NCBI RefSeq assembly: GCF_021534965.1
Contig: NZ_CP091037.1
Coordinates: 2,148,501-2,212,500, forward strand
DNA length: 64,000 nt
Source: Muricauda sp. SCSIO 65647
GTDB taxonomy: Bacteria; Bacteroidota; Bacteroidia; Flavobacteriales; Flavobacteriaceae
Direction: 5' to 3'
Shown here: one piece after another, positions 27,188 through 38,300 of the stretch
How the letters are laid out: the number at the start of each line of letters is the position of its first letter
How positions within the stretch are numbered: position 1 is the first letter of the stretch
Notes under the pieces: generated by a model
Database searches by the model: none
What the model saw: the letters and a program-made list of their open reading frames with translations, nothing else
What the model was told of the DNA's origin: nothing
Translations under genes and position numbers: made by a program

Positions 27188-30100
27188 TGTTTTGCAATTT
27201 TAAAATGGTGTGTCTTGGTATTTTCATAAACATTGATGAAGTACAGCCCACTTTGAAGAGCTGACATGTCGATTATTATCGAACCATTTTCAAGTGTTTT
27301 GGTTTGTTTCATTAGCAGTTTGCCATCAATGCCAAAAACTTCAATGGCAACAGGATCGTTGTTGAATTGGCTCATCTCGATGGTCAATTGGTCCATGGGC
27401 AATGGATTGGGATAGGCCACTGCCATACCTTCCAAGATGATGGTTTCTTCATAAATGCCCTGACAATCATTGTCTGTCTTTACACTTAGGCGGTTCACCG
27501 ATGTTTCTAAATCCAAGACTATACTGTTTTCGTCAGTTCTGAATATTCTGTTGTTGAGTGAAATCTCATAACTTCTGCCCCCTTTGAGGTTCAGGGTCAA
27601 CTTTTTTGGGGTACTCTCCACTTTTGAACTCACCGAAAGGTCTTCAGGTTCTGTAACGGTCACTTCAAAACACTGTTCATACTCAGTTTGCCCAGCAACG
27701 GTAATGCAAATGGTATAGTCACCCGCGGTAAGGCCATCGAAAACCACAGTCTCGTTAAAAGACTGGCTTCCCGTACCATTGCCAGACATGTTGGCGGTAT
27801 ACTCTAGAGCAGTCGTGGCAGTGATCGAAATACTGCCATTGTTGCTACTGCGACAGGTTTCACTGGTGGTTTTAACAGCAAAATTATCGGCAGGAAGGGT
27901 AAAAATTTCGCAGCCCGAAACATCGACCGTTGTACCCAGTGGGGTATTGGGGCATAGGTCATCACCATCGGCCACACCATCGTTGTCTTCATCGGGAATA
28001 TTGCCGTCAGGAAAGACCGTGCTCAGCTGATCACCAAATATTCTGAACTCACCGGGATCTAGCGATATGGGGGCGTTCACATCTTCAACAATGTATTTTT
28101 GATTGTCTTCCAAAAATTCATACCAGACCCCGGTTTCTTGAAATTGGGGGTCGATATCTAGGGTGGTCATACCGAAGTTGCCAATGATGGTCACATATTT
28201 GATGGCATCACCCATGGCATTTGGATTGGTCAGATGGATGGTCTTCAGTCCTGAAGAGGCATCTAAATCCATAGTGAAATCAGTAGTCTCGAAAATATCT
28301 TCGCCCAATTTCAGTTTGATGAGGTCGCCCCATGTGTCATAGATGGCTGTTCTATTGCTATCGTTCAGGTATTCCCAACGAATGGGTTTGTTTCCAGTTC
28401 TTCCATTTTCATTTATTGAAATCTCGTAGCCCAGTTCACCAAATTGCCAGATCATTTTTGGTCCGGGAATGGTAAAGAAAAAGGCCCCTGCGGTCTGCAT
28501 ACGTTCCAGTGCCGTATCGAGTTCCTTAACTGAATAATCGCCCTCTACATTACCAAACTCGAGGTTCTTGTACATCAATCGTTCTTCATCATGGCTTTCC
28601 ATGTAAGACATGGCTGCGGGATTGTCAAAACCTTTGACTTGATAAGATACTGCCGAAAAATTCGATTTTCCACTTTCATGATAGCCCATGGTGGCCTCGT
28701 TGTAAGGGTCGGTCTGTTTGTTCCAAAGTAGAATACCTTTGCCTTCGTTCAAACGATAATCGGCCCATTGCTTTTCTTCTTGAATGCCTCCCAAATGTTC
28801 GAAGATGATATAAGAATCAGGATCGCTTGCCCATTGGTTATCGGCGTAGCCCTTCAATACTTCGATGCGGTCGTTTTGGGTGCTGTTGGTACAACTTTCA
28901 TCGGAGGAAGAACAATTTTGGGTGAAGCCTTTGGTAAGATCCCAACGCATTCCGTCAATTCTATACTCCTCTATCCAATAGGTAACCGTTCTGTTCACAT
29001 AATCTCTTGTGGCCTGTTGTTGATGATTGAAGTCATTGAAAACGCTATAGGAATGAGTGGCGACAACATTAAAAAAAGGATTTTCACTTGAGGCCTGGCC
29101 CCCTGTTCCTCCATTGTCGGTGTTCCACATTCGGTAATAGGGGTGTTGCCCAGAGGCATGGTTATAGACGACATCGACAATCACGGCGATACCTCGGGCA
29201 TGGCATTCATCAACCAAAGACTTGAAGGCCTCTTTAGTGCCGTAATATTTGTCTAATGCCATGTGGAACGATGGGTTATATCCCCAACTTTCATTACCAT
29301 CAAATTCGTTCAGGGGCATAAATTCGATGGCGTTGATACCCAAGTCCTCCAAATAATCTAACCGTGCCTTTACGGCATCGAAACTGTGCAGTGCGTCAAA
29401 ATCACGGATCAACAGCTCATAGACCACCAAATCGGTCTTTTTGGGTTTTTGAAAGTTAAGTGTGGCATCTGACCACGGGTATTCTGCATCTCCGGTGCGC
29501 AATACCGTAATGGCCTCCGTTTGGCCAGTGGGGTATTCCGGTAGGTTTGGATAGGTGGTTTCATCAATAAAGCTATCATTTCCGTAGCCATCTAAAATTA
29601 AGGTAGAGTAGGGGTCGGCAATATTGATGTCAAGCTCGACCAAATATTGGTAGAGGTGGTCAAATTGGGGTGTAAGCCCTGTCAATTCAAGCCAAAAACG
29701 GTCTTGGCCAGAATCTTTTTTCATCAAATACGAATCATTGACGGTCCAATTGTTAAAATCACCAATTACGTGAACAAACTCTTTGTTGGGTGCATAGAGT
29801 ACCAAAGTCGCCATGGTAGGGTCAGAAGGGTTCAAGTTGATCCCGTCCAACAAGCCAACCGGAAGAGCTTCCTCTATGACCGTGGGGCGAATGGCATAGG
29901 TGAAGGAAGCCGATTCGGTATTGGCGCCATCGGTAGCTTCCAAAACAAAGTTAGTGGTAGTGTTTATAGTAGTGGTATAGCTGTAATCGGTTGATGCGGT
30001 AGTAACATTGTCGACAATCGTTCCATTGGCGGTCAACGTATAGGTAGAGGCAATTGATGTCGCTGCGGTGATCGTAACTTCTGTGCCCGCATCTATCAAA

Positions 30101-30552
30101 GTGGTACTTTGGGTCGGAGCAGTAAGTACCAACTGGTAGCCACCAACATCTACAATATTGTCTTGTGTTTTTTTGTCGCCCGTACCATTTTTAGCCTTGG
30201 CGAGCATGCCGATCCGCGAAATTCCCGTGGCACCATAAAAGGAGGTGGGGGTCAAGGTATAGCTAAATGTGCCATCGCCATTGTCGGTCATTCTTTGAAC
30301 TTCGTTTGAATTTTCCCATGTGCCATTGGTCGGGGAATCGCCCGCCTGTGTACCAGAAGCATCAAAATACCAAGCCCAAAGATAGACGTCGCTCACGCCC
30401 CAGAGGCTAGGGTCAATGCCTGAAACGGTGATGGTAATTTCATCATCTTCGTTGAACGTAGGAGGGTCAATGGTAAAAACTCCCTCTTGCTGTTGGGCCA
30501 AAAGTCCGACTGAAAGAAGAAAGAAGAAAAGCGCTTGTATTTTTTTTGCCAT
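27184..30552 (-). CDS. Secreted multidomain alpha-amylase (GH13) with type IX secretion tail
   Basis: This 1,122-residue enzyme has a signal peptide (1-20), two Ig/starch-binding-like domains (about 22-225), a CBM48-like early-set domain (about 245-325, LYAPNKEFVHVIGDFNNWTVN), and a GH13 barrel (about 370-790). Catalytic motifs are intact: VVYNH near 461, Asp538 in IDGMRWD, Glu585 in IIFEHLG and Asp655 in ESHDEER. A thrombospondin-3-like calcium segment lies near 880-900, and the C-terminus (about 1045-1122) is a type A T9SS sorting domain (AYPNPLPMDQLTIEM, SGLYFINVY). It should be the surface or secreted enzyme of the starch locus. A terminator hairpin separates it from the susCDEF genes. 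Confidence 0.93.
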   Translation of the reverse strand: MAKKIQALFFFLLSVGLLAQQQEGVFTIDPPTFNEDDEITITVSGIDPSLWGVSDVYLWAWYFDASGTQAGDSPTNGTWENSNEVQRMTDNGDGTFSYTLTPTSFYGATGISRIGMLAKAKNGTGDKKTQDNIVDVGGYQLVLTAPTQSTTLIDAGTEVTITAATSIASTYTLTANGTIVDNVTTASTDYSYTTTINTTTNFVLEATDGANTESASFTYAIRPTVIEEALPVGLLDGINLNPSDPTMATLVLYAPNKEFVHVIGDFNNWTVNDSYLMKKDSGQDRFWLELTGLTPQFDHLYQYLVELDINIADPYSTLILDGYGNDSFIDETTYPNLPEYPTGQTEAITVLRTGDAEYPWSDATLNFQKPKKTDLVVYELLIRDFDALHSFDAVKARLDYLEDLGINAIEFMPLNEFDGNESWGYNPSFHMALDKYYGTKEAFKSLVDECHARGIAVIVDVVYNHASGQHPYYRMWNTDNGGTGGQASSENPFFNVVATHSYSVFNDFNHQQQATRDYVNRTVTYWIEEYRIDGMRWDLTKGFTQNCSSSDESCTNSTQNDRIEVLKGYADNQWASDPDSYIIFEHLGGIQEEKQWADYRLNEGKGILLWNKQTDPYNEATMGYHESGKSNFSAVSYQVKGFDNPAAMSYMESHDEERLMYKNLEFGNVEGDYSVKELDTALERMQTAGAFFFTIPGPKMIWQFGELGYEISINENGRTGNKPIRWEYLNDSNRTAIYDTWGDLIKLKLGEDIFETTDFTMDLDASSGLKTIHLTNPNAMGDAIKYVTIIGNFGMTTLDIDPQFQETGVWYEFLEDNQKYIVEDVNAPISLDPGEFRIFGDQLSTVFPDGNIPDEDNDGVADGDDLCPNTPLGTTVDVSGCEIFTLPADNFAVKTTSETCRSSNNGSISITATTALEYTANMSGNGTGSQSFNETVVFDGLTAGDYTICITVAGQTEYEQCFEVTVTEPEDLSVSSKVESTPKKLTLNLKGGRSYEISLNNRIFRTDENSIVLDLETSVNRLSVKTDNDCQGIYEETIILEGMAVAYPNPLPMDQLTIEMSQFNNDPVAIEVFGIDGKLLMKQTKTLENGSIIIDMSALQSGLYFINVYENTKTHHFKIAKQ

Positions 30553-30570
30553 AGAAAATGTTATTGGGTA

Positions 30571-30599
30571 AAAAAGGGCTGTACGTACAGCCCTTTTTT
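30571..30599 (-). terminator. Terminator between the SusE/F gene and the amylase gene
   Basis: GGGCTGTAC (30576-30584) and GTACAGCCC (30585-30593) are exact complements with no spacer; the centre must open to form a 4-base loop. Runs of A and T flank it, so it can act on either strand. It lies 33 bases past the end of the SusE/F gene and should damp read-through into the amylase gene. Confidence 0.8.
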
Positions 30600-30625
30600 G
30601 AATTTAAATTAACTCAATCACATTA

Positions 30626-32638
30626 TTATTTCGCGATAAGGGTATAGGTAGGTGCTCCTGCACCGCTAAAATCCAGGAAGATATCATAAGTGCCAGCCGT
30701 TACGGCAATATTATCACCTCCGTCCTCCAAGGTTCCATCTGCACCAGTATCCCCAATATTGACTCCCCAATCTTCATTTATCCTGAATTTGATTTCGCCA
30801 TCGATTAGGGGAACATTTTGAGCGACCCATCTGTCAGGGTTGTACTGTGTGAAACTAAAGTCTGGACCTGCATTGCCCCAGTCATTATAACCAGAACCTA
30901 CAATGCCCCAAATATCAGTCTCCTCAACGGTAATAAGCAAATTGTTCAAATCTAACCTGATTTGGTAGAAACCTGCAGTCACTACAATATTATCCCCATT
31001 TAATTCTGCAGTACCATCACCACCGGTATCGCCATAATTGGTGCCCCAATCATTGTTCAAGCGCACTTTCATTTCGCCATCTTGGAGTTTGACCCCAACT
31101 ACAAAAGTGTCGGAAGTATTGTCATAGAACATTTTGGCATCAGGGCCTGCACCGCCCCAATCGTTCCATGCAGAACCTACGATCCCCAAGCTATAGGGTT
31201 CTATGGTATAGGTAAGGTTGTTTAGATTCACAATAATTCGGTACTCACCAGCTGTAACCACAATATTGGCGCCATTGAGTTCTAAGGTGCCGTCGGCTCC
31301 ATCGTCCCCATAGTTCACGGTCCAATCGTTGTTTTCTCGGAATTTGATTTCCCCGTCAACCAGTGTTACATAACTTACCACTACGCCATCTGTATTGGTG
31401 GTATAGAAAGGCGCATCAGGGAAGGCCCCCCAGTTATTGTAACCGGAACCTACCACACCTAGGGGACTAAGTGCACCTGCAGTTTGGGGTTCACCAAGGG
31501 TAATGGTCCTGTTTTGGGTATCTATGGCTATGGAATACATTCCCGTGGTACCAATAAAGGCAAAGTTACTGTCGCCATCGTTTGCATTTACCAAATTGTT
31601 GTCTATGGTATAGCCCCGATCGGCATAGTATGGATAATTCTGACCAGAATCCCAATTGCCTTCTTCGGTGAAGAACCTAAAGTTATTGTCGGCCCCATTG
31701 TTGTTTTGCAGGTTGATGTTGCCCGAATAGATGGCACCGATCAAGCGTAGCTCCACCGGGGTATCCCATCCCCAACCAGCATCGGTCGCACCAGCTCCAA
31801 CGACATAAAGTATGGGCGCTAGGGTAATGTCATAAGGGGTAATGGATAGTGTGATGGGGTCTGAATATCTTTCTATCATTCCCGATTCCGTTTCCAAAAC
31901 GGCCTTTACCCGTACCACTGCATTTGAAGCTTCTTCTGGGGTCAATCCCAGATCCAAGGCTATAGTATTGATCTCTTCATGGCTAAGCGCTAAGCTCAGT
32001 TCATTGGTGGTAGCACTTAGAAACACGGTTTCAAAATTGGTGTCTGGCAGGGCAAATTCTAAGGTATAGTCTACGCTTACCACGCCTCCGTCACCAAAAT
32101 CAGGATCATTGAACTCGATGGTCAGTGCCGTGGCAGTGGGATCCAGATCGGAGAGCACCACTTCGGTACCTGTTTCGGGCCCTGAGATTTCGGGGGGGGT
32201 TTCCGTATAGGCCGATACACTATAACTTACGGTTTCTGAGGTCTCTGAACCGTTCGAAACCCGCATATGAATTGTAAAGGGCTCAAAAGCCTCTGCCCCG
32301 GCCCCGATGACCACAGAGTTGAATTCTGCCACGGTCATCGTGAAGGTCCTATTTTGGGTGGTGCCCAAGGCAATGGGCGAATCAAAGGTCTCTGCTGCAG
32401 AAGCTTCCACGCTATATGTGGCCCCGCTTGAAGCGACATCATTCCATGATAGCGTAAAGGCAGGGTTGTCCGGCAACGCAAAATTAAGGTTGATGTTGGT
32501 TATGGTTGGGGTGATAACCTCAAAACTGTCTTCTTGCAGTGGAACGATCTGCAAATCGGTATCATCATCTTCGCATCCAACAAAAAGGAACAATAATAAG
32601 GTCAGTGGACTTAGTAGCTTAACTATTTTTTTCATCAT
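30626..32638 (-). CDS. SusE/SusF-like starch-binding lipoprotein with three tandem repeats
   Basis: The protein is 670 residues, longer than SusE or SusF of Bacteroides. A lipoprotein signal ends FVGCEDDDTD (Cys22); the acidic residues after Cys suit surface export. Two SusE-type Ig domains (about 35-140 and 150-270) precede four SusF-type starch-binding domains. The first of these (about 275-385) is divergent; the last three (about 390-480, 481-572 and 573-670) are close repeats, each with GxVGSxxNxWG, (L/Q)DGE(I/M)K(F/V)R, DWxxNxGDxGxDGT and DNIxVTAGxYxI. Such modules bind alpha-glucan outside the cell. It follows SusE by 9 bases in the susCDEF transcript. Confidence 0.88.
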   Translation of the reverse strand: MMKKIVKLLSPLTLLLFLFVGCEDDDTDLQIVPLQEDSFEVITPTITNINLNFALPDNPAFTLSWNDVASSGATYSVEASAAETFDSPIALGTTQNRTFTMTVAEFNSVVIGAGAEAFEPFTIHMRVSNGSETSETVSYSVSAYTETPPEISGPETGTEVVLSDLDPTATALTIEFNDPDFGDGGVVSVDYTLEFALPDTNFETVFLSATTNELSLALSHEEINTIALDLGLTPEEASNAVVRVKAVLETESGMIERYSDPITLSITPYDITLAPILYVVGAGATDAGWGWDTPVELRLIGAIYSGNINLQNNNGADNNFRFFTEEGNWDSGQNYPYYADRGYTIDNNLVNANDGDSNFAFIGTTGMYSIAIDTQNRTITLGEPQTAGALSPLGVVGSGYNNWGAFPDAPFYTTNTDGVVVSYVTLVDGEIKFRENNDWTVNYGDDGADGTLELNGANIVVTAGEYRIIVNLNNLTYTIEPYSLGIVGSAWNDWGGAGPDAKMFYDNTSDTFVVGVKLQDGEMKVRLNNDWGTNYGDTGGDGTAELNGDNIVVTAGFYQIRLDLNNLLITVEETDIWGIVGSGYNDWGNAGPDFSFTQYNPDRWVAQNVPLIDGEIKFRINEDWGVNIGDTGADGTLEDGGDNIAVTAGTYDIFLDFSGAGAPTYTLIAK

Positions 32639-32647
32639 TCTTATCTT

Positions 32648-33760
32648 TTAGGATTGTGAAAGATTTATGGGAATAAGATGATAATCTCCAGTTATGGAAT
32701 TGAACCAAATCTCATAATCATCTTCAATATCGACCGGAATGCTGCCTCCGTTGGGTGTTGCCACTCCAGAGAACAGGGTGGTTCCGCCCCAGACATCACT
32801 GCCATTGGCCGTAAAGGTAAACTCTCCTGGAACCAAACGAACACTGGGAATGTACCAGATATATTCATCGAATATTTCTCCTCCAACCCCATATTGCGTC
32901 AAGGTCGCTTCCGCAGCCAAGGCCGAACCGTTCACGGTCAAACTGCTTAGCGGGGTAGGAAGTGTTTCTTCATAGGCTAGAATGGTGAAAGTGAGCCTAT
33001 CGACATCTACGGAGAAGGTATAATACCCAGCATCCATACTTTCTAAGTTATTGATTGCCGGAGGATCCTCATCGTTCTCGGTTGCCCTGTAAGACAATTG
33101 TCCGTCATTTTCTCCTTCACCATATTGCGGTGCCCAAGCCCCACGTATTTCCAAAAACTTCAATGGACCACTGTTAAACCGTCCAGTATACTTAAACTCA
33201 CCTGGTTTAGAGGCATCCCTGAACAATACGGCATTGTTGTTATTGTTGTCCCAGCCCGATGCACTGGCCGGCCCCACCAAATAATGATCCACAAAGGGAT
33301 AGTTATAATACGTCAAAATATTAATGCTGACCGAATTGGAGAGGGTTTCTGCGGCTCCTGGGACACTTCCCAAGAAAGAGGCTACCCTTATGTACAGATC
33401 ATTCCACTCAAAAGGGGGCAAGCCTGCACTGCTCGCAAATGAGTTTACTTCATCAACTGATAAAGTGATTGAATTGGATGTGATCACGGCACTTCTGGCA
33501 GAATCGGTAAACGTGTCGTCGCTACCAAACTCCAATTGATAGCTTACTGGGGTTTGAACTGAATAACTGGCATCTTCCCAAACCAAAGTAAGTGCAGGAT
33601 TGGTGACATTCACTCTGTCCAATTCAATGGTAGTAATATCAACCTCTAACAAGGTCGAGCCTCCTTGCGGAGTAACCGTAACCAATTCTCCATCTTCTTC
33701 ACAAGAACCCAGTCCTGTAAGTGCCAACAGAGTCAATATTGCGATTTTTAGTTGTTTCAT
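32648..33760 (-). CDS. SusE-like outer-membrane lipoprotein
   Basis: The 370-residue lipoprotein (Cys20 in GLGSCEEDGE) has a SusE Ig-like domain in its first part (about 35-145, TNPALTLVWEDASYSVQTPVSYQLEFGSD in pieces). A starch-binding-like domain follows at about 155-260 (YLVGPASASGWDNNNNNAVLFRD, GPLKFLEIRGAWAPQYG), and a last beta domain ends GDYHLIPINLS. The typical SusE role is to bind alpha-glucan at the surface beside SusC/SusD. It lies 12 bases after susD and 9 before the SusE/F repeat gene. It is closer to family SusE than SusF by length and domain count. Confidence 0.85.
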   Translation of the reverse strand: MKQLKIAILTLLALTGLGSCEEDGELVTVTPQGGSTLLEVDITTIELDRVNVTNPALTLVWEDASYSVQTPVSYQLEFGSDDTFTDSARSAVITSNSITLSVDEVNSFASSAGLPPFEWNDLYIRVASFLGSVPGAAETLSNSVSINILTYYNYPFVDHYLVGPASASGWDNNNNNAVLFRDASKPGEFKYTGRFNSGPLKFLEIRGAWAPQYGEGENDGQLSYRATENDEDPPAINNLESMDAGYYTFSVDVDRLTFTILAYEETLPTPLSSLTVNGSALAAEATLTQYGVGGEIFDEYIWYIPSVRLVPGEFTFTANGSDVWGGTTLFSGVATPNGGSIPVDIEDDYEIWFNSITGDYHLIPINLSQS

Positions 33761-33772
33761 CTTTGCTAAATT

Positions 33773-35335
33773 TTAAAAACCAGGATTTTGGGTTAAGTTG
33801 GGGTTGGCCTGTATGGCCGAAATGGGCAATGGGTAGAGGTTGTAATGATCTGGTATGGAAGTTCCATTTGCCACTCCGCCTTTCCATGGCCAGATATACG
33901 AACTGCCGGTAAACCTACCATAGCGTATGAGATCTGAGCGGCGATGCCCTTCAAAATTGAGTTCCCGGGCCCTTTCATCAAGAATGAAGTCCAAGGTAAG
34001 CTCAGAGGTGGTTATCGCATCAGCACCGGCCCTAGATCGTATGGCGTTTACATACCCCAAAGCGGTGTTTATATCACCCCCACCATCTCTCAGAACGCAT
34101 TCAGCATACATAAGATACGCATCGGCCAAACGGAAAAGGGGGAAATCGGTACTTGAGAAGTCAGTAGAACTGCCCGACCCATCCGCATTGGTATTTCTGA
34201 ACTTGGTCGAAGGAAAACCATCTGTCCAGGTTCTATAGTCATTCATTTCAAAGTTATGGCCATCCGTCCAAAACAGAGAAGCTCTAACATCGTTGGAATT
34301 GGCCAAGGCAATGGCACTTGAACCAAAAAGACCATACCAGTTTTGGGAAGAGCGATGGCCCGTCCAACCCTGTAATGCCCCAAAATCATTGGGGTCCATG
34401 GTCTCGGTACTTAAACTGCCATTGACCAAGTAAGTGGTGTTTCCAAAGCTCTGGCTTACCACGGCATCGGCCAATATTGGGAATATGATTTCTGAAGAGG
34501 TGTTGTTGTCTGCGGAAAACAGTCTTACGAAATCAGAATCCAATATATGACCACCATCTTCAATGACCCTTGTGATAAAAGTAAGGGCATCGGCATAACG
34601 CTGGGTTCCGGTGTAGACCTCTGCGTTCAAATACAGTTTGGCGAGAAGCATTTGCCCAGCAGCTCGATCTGCCCTTCCATAGGCCAAGGGCGTTTCGGCC
34701 ATTTGTGACTCTATGGCCAAAAGCTCACTCTCTACATAATTGAATAGCTCAGTTCTGGAAACCTCGGGCAAAAGATCGGTGCCCCCAAAGTTTTCTTCGG
34801 TAGACAAAACCCCTTTCCCGAACACATCTATTAAATAATAATAGGCCAATGCCCGTAGGAAGCGCACCTCGGCCTGAACCACTTCTTCATTCTCGAAATC
34901 TTCATTCCCTAAAATGATCAATAGGTTGTTGCACTGGGGAATGGTGAAATAGATTCTATTGAACAGGTAACGAAAAAACTTGTTGTTCTCGTCCCAAGCA
35001 GAGGTAGTGGTCAATTGATCCAGACCATCATCGCCCCAGCGGTTCTTCATGGCATCAGCAGAAAAATCCTGCAGGTTCACAATTCCTCTTAAGAAGGGCG
35101 ATTCACCGGCATCATCTCCCTGAATGTCACGACTGCCCGAACCATCTATGCCCGAAAGTGCATACGAGGCATAAATTCTGGACAAAATGCCGTCTACTGC
35201 ATTGGGGTCTGAGTCCAGTATCTGATCTAAAGATTGCTCTACAATAGGTTCGGTATCCAAGTCGTTGGTACAGGAAACCAATCCGATTACAAGCAAAACA
35301 AGTAAAATAGCCTTAAACTTTATTTTATCTTTCAT
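33773..35335 (-). CDS. SusD/RagB-family starch-binding lipoprotein (second locus)
   Basis: This 520-residue lipoprotein (GLVSCTND, Cys22) has family marks EVRFLRALAYYYLIDVFGKGV, RAAGQMLLAKLYLNAEVYTG and the ending DFILDERARELNFEGHRRSDLIRYGRF, LPISAIQANPNLTQNPGF. It lies 11 bases after susC. Together with SusE and SusE/F it would bind maltodextrin at the surface. The call of substrate rests on the linked GH13 and GH65 genes and not on the SusD sequence alone. Confidence 0.93.
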   Translation of the reverse strand: MKDKIKFKAILLVLLVIGLVSCTNDLDTEPIVEQSLDQILDSDPNAVDGILSRIYASYALSGIDGSGSRDIQGDDAGESPFLRGIVNLQDFSADAMKNRWGDDGLDQLTTTSAWDENNKFFRYLFNRIYFTIPQCNNLLIILGNEDFENEEVVQAEVRFLRALAYYYLIDVFGKGVLSTEENFGGTDLLPEVSRTELFNYVESELLAIESQMAETPLAYGRADRAAGQMLLAKLYLNAEVYTGTQRYADALTFITRVIEDGGHILDSDFVRLFSADNNTSSEIIFPILADAVVSQSFGNTTYLVNGSLSTETMDPNDFGALQGWTGHRSSQNWYGLFGSSAIALANSNDVRASLFWTDGHNFEMNDYRTWTDGFPSTKFRNTNADGSGSSTDFSSTDFPLFRLADAYLMYAECVLRDGGGDINTALGYVNAIRSRAGADAITTSELTLDFILDERARELNFEGHRRSDLIRYGRFTGSSYIWPWKGGVANGTSIPDHYNLYPLPISAIQANPNLTQNPGF

Positions 35336-35346
35336 AGGTAGTTTTT

Positions 35347-38300
35347 TTAAAAATCAAAATTGACACCAAGGGAAAAAGTTCGGGGCCTTGGATAAAAATT
35401 ATTGTCAATGGCATTAAAATTCTCCGGATCCTGCCCATCATAATCCGTAATAAGGAATGCATTGTTGACCGCTGCGAAGATTTTCAGGTTGGCATCCTCA
35501 AGAATTTCCTTAAAGGTATAACCTAATGTGATATTTTCACAGCGCAGAAATGCGGCGCTTTCCAGATAATAGTCGGAAAATTGCACATTGTTCAATCTGT
35601 CGAGTATCCTGTCGTCCGCTGCACCAGAAAAGAAATCCAAGACATTGGTCAAACTTTGGGCGTCTGTCGGTATGGCCGCTTCTATAAAGCCCGAAGTCAA
35701 ACGTCTGGCATTGTATATCTGCCCATCCAGTTGACCTCTAAAACTAGCTGCCAAGTCTAAATTCTTATAATTCACATTCAATCCGAAACCAAAGGTCCAA
35801 TTAGGGCGAAGCGCCTTATAGTATCTATCTGCATTAGTAATCTGCCCGTCTCCGTTTAAGTCGACAAAAGAACCCAATATAGGCCTTCCGGTGTCGTCAT
35901 ACACTTGGCGGAATACCCATGCGGAATATACTTGTTCCCCAACCGCATGCCTGGCCAGACGAACGCCCGTTCCAAAGGGGATGGTTGATTCTCCTGCTTC
36001 AATACTTTCCAAACCTTCCAGATCGGTCACCTCTGTTCTACTGTAGGCCAAATTACCGTTCAGGCTTACGTAAAAATCTTCACTCTGCACGGGGGCCACT
36101 TCAAGAGACAATTCAAAACCTTCTCCTTCGGTAGAGCCGATGTTTTGTGGGAATAGGTTGGTAAAGCCTTGCCCAGGGGCCACAGGAGCCTGTACCAATA
36201 GGTCTTCGGTCTCTCTCATAAAGACGTCAAAAGACCCACTCAGTTGCCCGCGATTAAAAAAGGTGAAATCAATACCTGCATTATAGGTGGTAGTGGTTTC
36301 CCAGGTGAGATCGGGATTAAAGGGCCTGGCTGAATAGATGTTCACCCCATCCAAATATTGGCTGGTACCGCCGCCTATATCAAAGAGCGGCAGTGCTGGA
36401 TAGAACCCAACTCCATCAATATCAACAATGTCTGACTGCCCTGTCTGTCCCCAGCCCAAGCGTAGCTTCAATACTTTGACGAAGGAAACATCCTCCAAGA
36501 AACTCTCCTCGTTCACCTTCCATGCCAATGCAGCGGCAGGGAAGTTACCCCAACGTTTGTCCTCTAAAAACAGGGAAGACCCGTCACGTCTATACGATAG
36601 GGTAAGCAGATATTTGTCAAAGAAGTTAAGGTTGGCCCGCCCAAAGAAAGACTGAAGGTTCCATTCATTGTAAAAACGACGGTTGGGATTACCCGGATTG
36701 GGTTCTACTTCCCGAAGCCCGGTATCGACGTTGTAGCGATACTGTACTTTGTTGCCATCGTTTTTAAAGTTTTGGTAGGCATAACCCCCTTGCACATCAA
36801 AATTGCGCAAAAAACTATTGTCCAATGTTTTGGTATACACCAGGTATGCATCTGAGGTAACGTTGGTGATATGTTGGTTTTCTTCATAGTTCACCCCGGG
36901 GTTGAACACAAAGCCGCCATTCACGTTGTCTTGCCTGTAGGTAGAGATGGCATTCTCTGTAAAACGCTCTTCAATACGTGCCCTTGAAGCTTCCGTTCCT
37001 AAATTCAAGACGGCCCGTAGTTCGGGAAAAAAGTGCATTTTATAGTCAAATTCGATATTGGCCAATAACCTTCGGTTGATCTCAGGTCTAGACCGTTGGT
37101 TGAGGAGTGCCAGTGGGTTGCTACCTCCGAGCAAAGTGCCGGCCACCCCTGCAGAGCCATCAGATACCAAGTTGTAAAAGCCTCCAAAAGGGGAATTGGC
37201 ATCAAAAACCGGTTTGGTGGGATCGTAGCGTACTATGTTGCCCAGGGCCCCTTCTTCATCCACTGCATTTTTTTCGGTATAGATTCCTTTGGCATTGATG
37301 TCTATTTTGAGATGGTCATCAAACAGCATAGGGGTCAATTTAATGGAGCCGGTCACCCTTTCCAGATCATTGGTACGTACCACCCCTTGAATATCGCTAT
37401 ACCCCAAAGATGCCCTGAATGGAATTTTGTTGAACAGATTGGCGCGCACACTAAAATCACTATTTGCGGTTATTGCCGTTCTGTAAATGGCATCTTGCCA
37501 ATCTGTATTGAACACTTCCCTTTGAATTTGGTTGCCATTTTCATCAGTAACGGTGATTATTCGACTGGGTTCACTGGTAGATACCGATCCCACCGGAACG
37601 CCCAAACGCGTGGCCGCATTCGGATCCAATCTGGAAAGTTGATCGCTATAAATGTCTATAAAGTCTATATATTCATCCCCATTCAATAAATCGATCTGAT
37701 CGGTTACCCCGGCAAAGGATACATTTGATGAGAAATTGAACCTGGCCTCACCTGAAGTTCCCTTTTTTGTGGTAATGATAATAACACCGTTGGAAGCCCT
37801 AGATCCATAAATGGCAGATGCAGAGGCATCTTTGAGCACGCTAAAGCTTTCAATGTCATTGGGGTTGATCAGGTTAAGAGGGTTCGAGACCCCAGCGGCA
37901 TTTCGTGAATCAATGGGGATTCCATCGATTACGATAAGCGGAGAGCTATTGGCGCTTAAAGAGGCACCACTCCTAATCCTAATATTTGGTTCTGAGTCTG
38001 GTGCACCACCATTGTTGGTAATTCGTATACCTGGCGCCTTACCCACAAGCAACTGATCGGCAGAAACGATTACCCCTTGGTTAAAGTCTTCTGCGGTTAC
38101 CAGATCCACAGAGCCTGTTGCGTCCTTGACCGTGGTGGTACCATATCCGATGACCACCACCTCGTCTAATTGTTCGGTCGATTCTTGTAAGGCAACATCC
38201 AATTGATTTGTGGTGACCGCGATTTCTTGGGTGTTAAAACCGATGTAAGAGAATACCAGAACATCACCTTGATTTGCCGTTAGGGTATAGTTTCCATCAA

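Noticed and set aside
37096-37689. 197-codon plus-strand frame opposite the second susC
   Set aside because: Antisense to a clear SusC barrel and low-quality composition; a shadow frame.
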